Origin: Bacteroidia bacterium
Lineage (GTDB): Bacteria; Bacteroidota; Bacteroidia; Chitinophagales; JAUHXS01
Reading direction: 5' to 3'
Assembly: GCA_030426955.1 (NCBI GenBank)
Contig: JAUHXS010000003.1
Coordinates: 186,001 to 250,000, forward strand
Length of the DNA stretch: 64,000 nt
Below the pieces are notes generated by a model. That model was not told the DNA's origin and ran no database searches. It saw nothing but the letters and a program-made list of their open reading frames with translations. This document shows positions 61,857 to 64,000 of the stretch, in pieces. Positions within the stretch are counted from its first letter, which is position 1, and each line of letters starts with the position of its first letter. Made by a program: the position numbers and the translations under genes.

Positions 61857-62906
61857 ATGTATGTAGTGTTTTTCTTTTTAATGGTTTTACTTGCGATCGT
61901 TATTAATGGTCTTTTTCTCAAGTTTTCTTCAACACTGGGAAATCGGGAACTTCAAAGAGCAGGGCTTGAAAGATGGAGTAGAACTTCTAAACCTTCTCTA
62001 GGAGGGATTAGCTTTTATATATTGTTCTTATTATCTGTATCTGTTTTTCAATTGATCCCTGATATTCAAACAACAGCCATTGATAAACAATTAATTGGCC
62101 TCATCATTGGGTCTACTCTAGGTTTTTTTATAGGTTTAGCTGATGATGCCTATAATACAAACCCATTTTTAAAATTCTTAGGTCAGTTTTTGTGTGCTAA
62201 TGTGTTTGTTGCAACTGGTACGGTTATTGAGATATCACCTTTTATCTACTTTAACTATGTCTTTACTATATTTTGGGTAGTGGGCATTATGAACTCTATA
62301 AACATGCTAGACAATATGGATGGCATTACAGCTAGCATCTCTATAACAATTCTTATAGCGGCATTACTTTTTACTTACCAAGGAAATATAGAAAACGCTT
62401 ATTTCTTTATTATCCTTGGGGTAATAGCGGCATTATTTGGCTTTCTACGACACAATTGGTATCCATCAAAAATGTATATGGGCGATACTGGAAGTCAATT
62501 TTTAGGTGCTTTCTTATCAGGGTTGAGCATAATCTTATTTTGGAAATATCGAGATCCTAGTGGTCCATGGTTTCAGGTAAAGCAGATGATTTTGCCATTG
62601 ACCGTATTTAGTATCCCTGCAATAGATACCTTAACTGTAATAATAGCAAGAGCAAAAAGAGGACAGAGTCCATTCGTTGGGGGTAGAGATCATACAACAC
62701 ATCATTTAGCATATCTAGGACTTCGTGATGACAAAGTAGTGATTCTCTTAAGCTTTATTTCTCTGGTATCTGTACTCATTGCATATAGCTTTCAATACTT
62801 TTATAATAGTTGGAATTGGATTTATACTTTCATAGTAAGCACTTACCTACTTGTACTTTTTGTTGTTATCCAATTTTACTACAAGAGAGCAACTCTTAAT
62901 AAATAG
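61857..62906 (+). CDS. Undecaprenyl-phosphate sugar-1-phosphate transferase, WecA/MraY family
   Basis: About 349 residues with ten or eleven membrane helices. I use the ATG at 61857; a TTG at 61842 is an alternative. LADDAYNTNPFLKFLGQ, NMLDNMDGIT (near residue 150) and GDTGSQFLG are the conserved catalytic loops; HTTHHLAYLGL is the HxxH-type loop of WecA/TagO enzymes. It moves a sugar-1-phosphate (often GlcNAc) from UDP to undecaprenyl phosphate to begin a surface glycan. It is the last gene of the set, 27 bp after the Wzc-like gene. Confidence 0.93.
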   Translation: MYVVFFFLMVLLAIVINGLFLKFSSTLGNRELQRAGLERWSRTSKPSLGGISFYILFLLSVSVFQLIPDIQTTAIDKQLIGLIIGSTLGFFIGLADDAYNTNPFLKFLGQFLCANVFVATGTVIEISPFIYFNYVFTIFWVVGIMNSINMLDNMDGITASISITILIAALLFTYQGNIENAYFFIILGVIAALFGFLRHNWYPSKMYMGDTGSQFLGAFLSGLSIILFWKYRDPSGPWFQVKQMILPLTVFSIPAIDTLTVIIARAKRGQSPFVGGRDHTTHHLAYLGLRDDKVVILLSFISLVSVLIAYSFQYFYNSWNWIYTFIVSTYLLVLFVVIQFYYKRATLNK

Positions 62907-62973
62907 AGTTCTAGCTAAGTAGACTATGTCCTTTAGCATTAAAGACCACTTTGTTGTATTGCTAGAAATACTA

Positions 62974-63008
62974 TCAACTATGAACTATAAACTTGTAACT
63001 ATTATTAT
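62974..63008. repeat. Heptanucleotide array, 5 units, before gldA
   Basis: TCAACTA, TGAACTA, TAAACTT, GTAACTA, TTATTAT in one phase. TGAACTA is the reverse complement of TAGTTCA, a unit of the arrays at 38858 and 41398. The array ends 9 bp before the GTG start of gldA. Confidence 0.8.
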
Positions 63009-63017
63009 ATTAGCAGA

Positions 63018-63920
63018 GTGTCCATAGTGTTGCAAAATATTACTAAGATATACGGCGAGCAAAAGGCTGTCGACAATGTTTCTTTTTCTATAGATAAAGG
63101 AGAAATTGTTGGCTTCTTAGGCCCAAATGGGGCAGGTAAGTCTACAACAATGAAAATAATTACTTGCTTTTTGCCTCCAACATCAGGAACAGGAATAATA
63201 TGTGGACATGATCTTGATCAAGAAAGTATTAAGGTCAGAGAAAAGATTGGATATCTTCCCGAGCATAATCCGTTGTATCTTGATATGTATGTGAAAGAAT
63301 ATCTGCATTTTGCAGCAGGGGTAGCGGGAATAAAAAACAATATCAAAAGCAGAGTTAAAAGTGCAGTGGAACGAGTTGGTCTGGAAAAAGAGCAAAAAAA
63401 GAAAATAGGAGCCTTGTCAAAAGGGTATCGGCAGAGGGTTGGGCTTGCACAAGCTATTATTCATGATCCAGAAGTATTAATATTAGATGAGCCGACATCG
63501 GGATTAGATCCCAATCAATTGGTAGAAATCAGGAACCTAATTAAGGAAGTTGGCAAAGATAAAACGGTGCTTATGTCAACTCATATCATGCAAGAAGTCC
63601 AGGCAATGTGTAATAGAACCATTATTATTAATAACGGACAAATCGTCGCAGATGACAATACGAATAACCTAAAAAGTAATGCAGCTGAGAAGTTTGTAAT
63701 AAAGGTAGAATTTGATAAATCAGTAGATGTTGAACAATTAAAAAGCTTAGGCAAAGTATATGATGTGCTAGAAATTGGTCAACATATCTATCAAATAACT
63801 GCCGAAAAAGATCTCAGAAAAGAAGTGTCTTCCTTTGCCAACAAGAATGCTTTAAATATCCTTACACTACAAAAAGAAGAACAAGGATTGGAAGATACGT
63901 TTAGGGATTTGACTAAATAG
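63018..63920 (+). CDS. gldA: Gliding motility ABC transporter ATP-binding protein GldA
   Basis: A 300-residue ATPase with a GTG start; SIVLQNITKIYGEQKAVDNV fits known GldA N-termini. Walker A GPNGAGKST near residue 39, signature LSKGYRQRVGLAQAI and Walker B VLILDEPTSGLDPNQ. In flavobacteria GldA, with the membrane proteins GldF and GldG, forms an ABC transporter required for gliding. The gldF start follows 3 bp after the stop, so the operon order is the usual one. Confidence 0.92.
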   Translation: MSIVLQNITKIYGEQKAVDNVSFSIDKGEIVGFLGPNGAGKSTTMKIITCFLPPTSGTGIICGHDLDQESIKVREKIGYLPEHNPLYLDMYVKEYLHFAAGVAGIKNNIKSRVKSAVERVGLEKEQKKKIGALSKGYRQRVGLAQAIIHDPEVLILDEPTSGLDPNQLVEIRNLIKEVGKDKTVLMSTHIMQEVQAMCNRTIIINNGQIVADDNTNNLKSNAAEKFVIKVEFDKSVDVEQLKSLGKVYDVLEIGQHIYQITAEKDLRKEVSSFANKNALNILTLQKEEQGLEDTFRDLTK

Positions 63921-63923
63921 GAC

Positions 63924-64000
63924 ATGATTAGTTTATTAAAAAAAGAAATCAATTCATTTTTTAGCTCAATAATGGGTTATATTATTTTGGTTGTTTTCCT
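63924..64000 (+). CDS. gldF: Gliding motility ABC permease GldF, 3' partial
   Basis: Only 25 codons are inside the window: MISLLKKEINSFFSSIMGYI followed by the start of a membrane helix. This is the usual opening of GldF (ABC-2-type permease), and its position directly after gldA supports the call. The rest lies beyond the right edge. Confidence 0.85.
   Translation, partial: MISLLKKEINSFFSSIMGYIILVVF

Overview
The window is one stretch of a Bacteroidota chromosome. It is AT-rich, has no Shine-Dalgarno pattern at most starts, and carries TAnnTTTG-type -7 promoter elements. It holds gliding and type IX secretion (T9SS) genes (gldH, gldA, start of gldF), several giant secreted proteins with T9SS sorting domains, a DUF4290 gene next to murA, and rimP-nusA-infB. 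The order or genus cannot be fixed from the sequence alone. I see no tRNA, rRNA, CRISPR array or complete insertion sequence.

Layout. 1-5.2 kb: end of a degenerate arginase-fold protein, DUF4290-murA, gldH, and an M23 peptidase with a coupled small secreted protein whose signal peptide is coded by six TTTTC units. 5.3-11.1 kb (minus): rimP-nusA-infB and an O-antigen-ligase-like membrane protein; a promoter and a hairpin/U-tract precede rimP. 11.1-15.8 kb (minus): the two halves of a split transketolase, separated by two tandem von Willebrand A proteins. 15.9-17.4 and 33.9-35.4 kb: two paralogues of an uncharacterised helical family. 17.6-30.0 kb and 35.6-38.1 kb: secreted T9SS cargo proteins, interrupted by an AAA/DUF4143 ATPase whose leaderless promoter overlaps a perfect 20+20 bp palindrome. 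30.0-33.9 kb: fused isobutyryl-CoA mutase IcmF and an ElaA-type acetyltransferase. 38.1-44.2 kb (minus): TetR regulator, outer-membrane barrel, ABC ATPase, two FtsX-type permeases and a LolA-like carrier, which together look like a Lol-like envelope export system. 44.3-47.3 kb (minus): a degenerate flavoprotein-like oxidoreductase, MeaB, and an ECF sigma factor with its anti-sigma factor. 47.4-55.5 kb: LysM glucosaminidase, beta-helix lipoprotein, outer-membrane protein, lipoprotein MsrA, ABC exporter, TruA and a polytopic membrane protein. 55.6-62.9 kb: surface polysaccharide genes (asnB, glycosyltransferase, Wza-like, Wzc-like tyrosine kinase, WecA-like transferase). 63.0 kb to the end: gldA and the start of gldF.

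The most unusual structure is not a gene. Several spacers, mostly on the minus strand, are built from imperfect heptanucleotide arrays in unbroken 7-nt phase (about 14764-14882, 38858-38927, 41398-41460, 42214-42262, 45411-45501, 62974-63008). They fill the space between neighbouring genes and run into stop codons, start codons and signal-peptide codons. The 40-44 kb region also has three full copies and one partial copy of a GC-rich palindromic repeat, one lying against the porin start. Other points of interest are leaderless promoters of the form TATATTTG-N4/5-ATG under palindromic operators, and a possible attenuator in front of rimP-nusA-infB.
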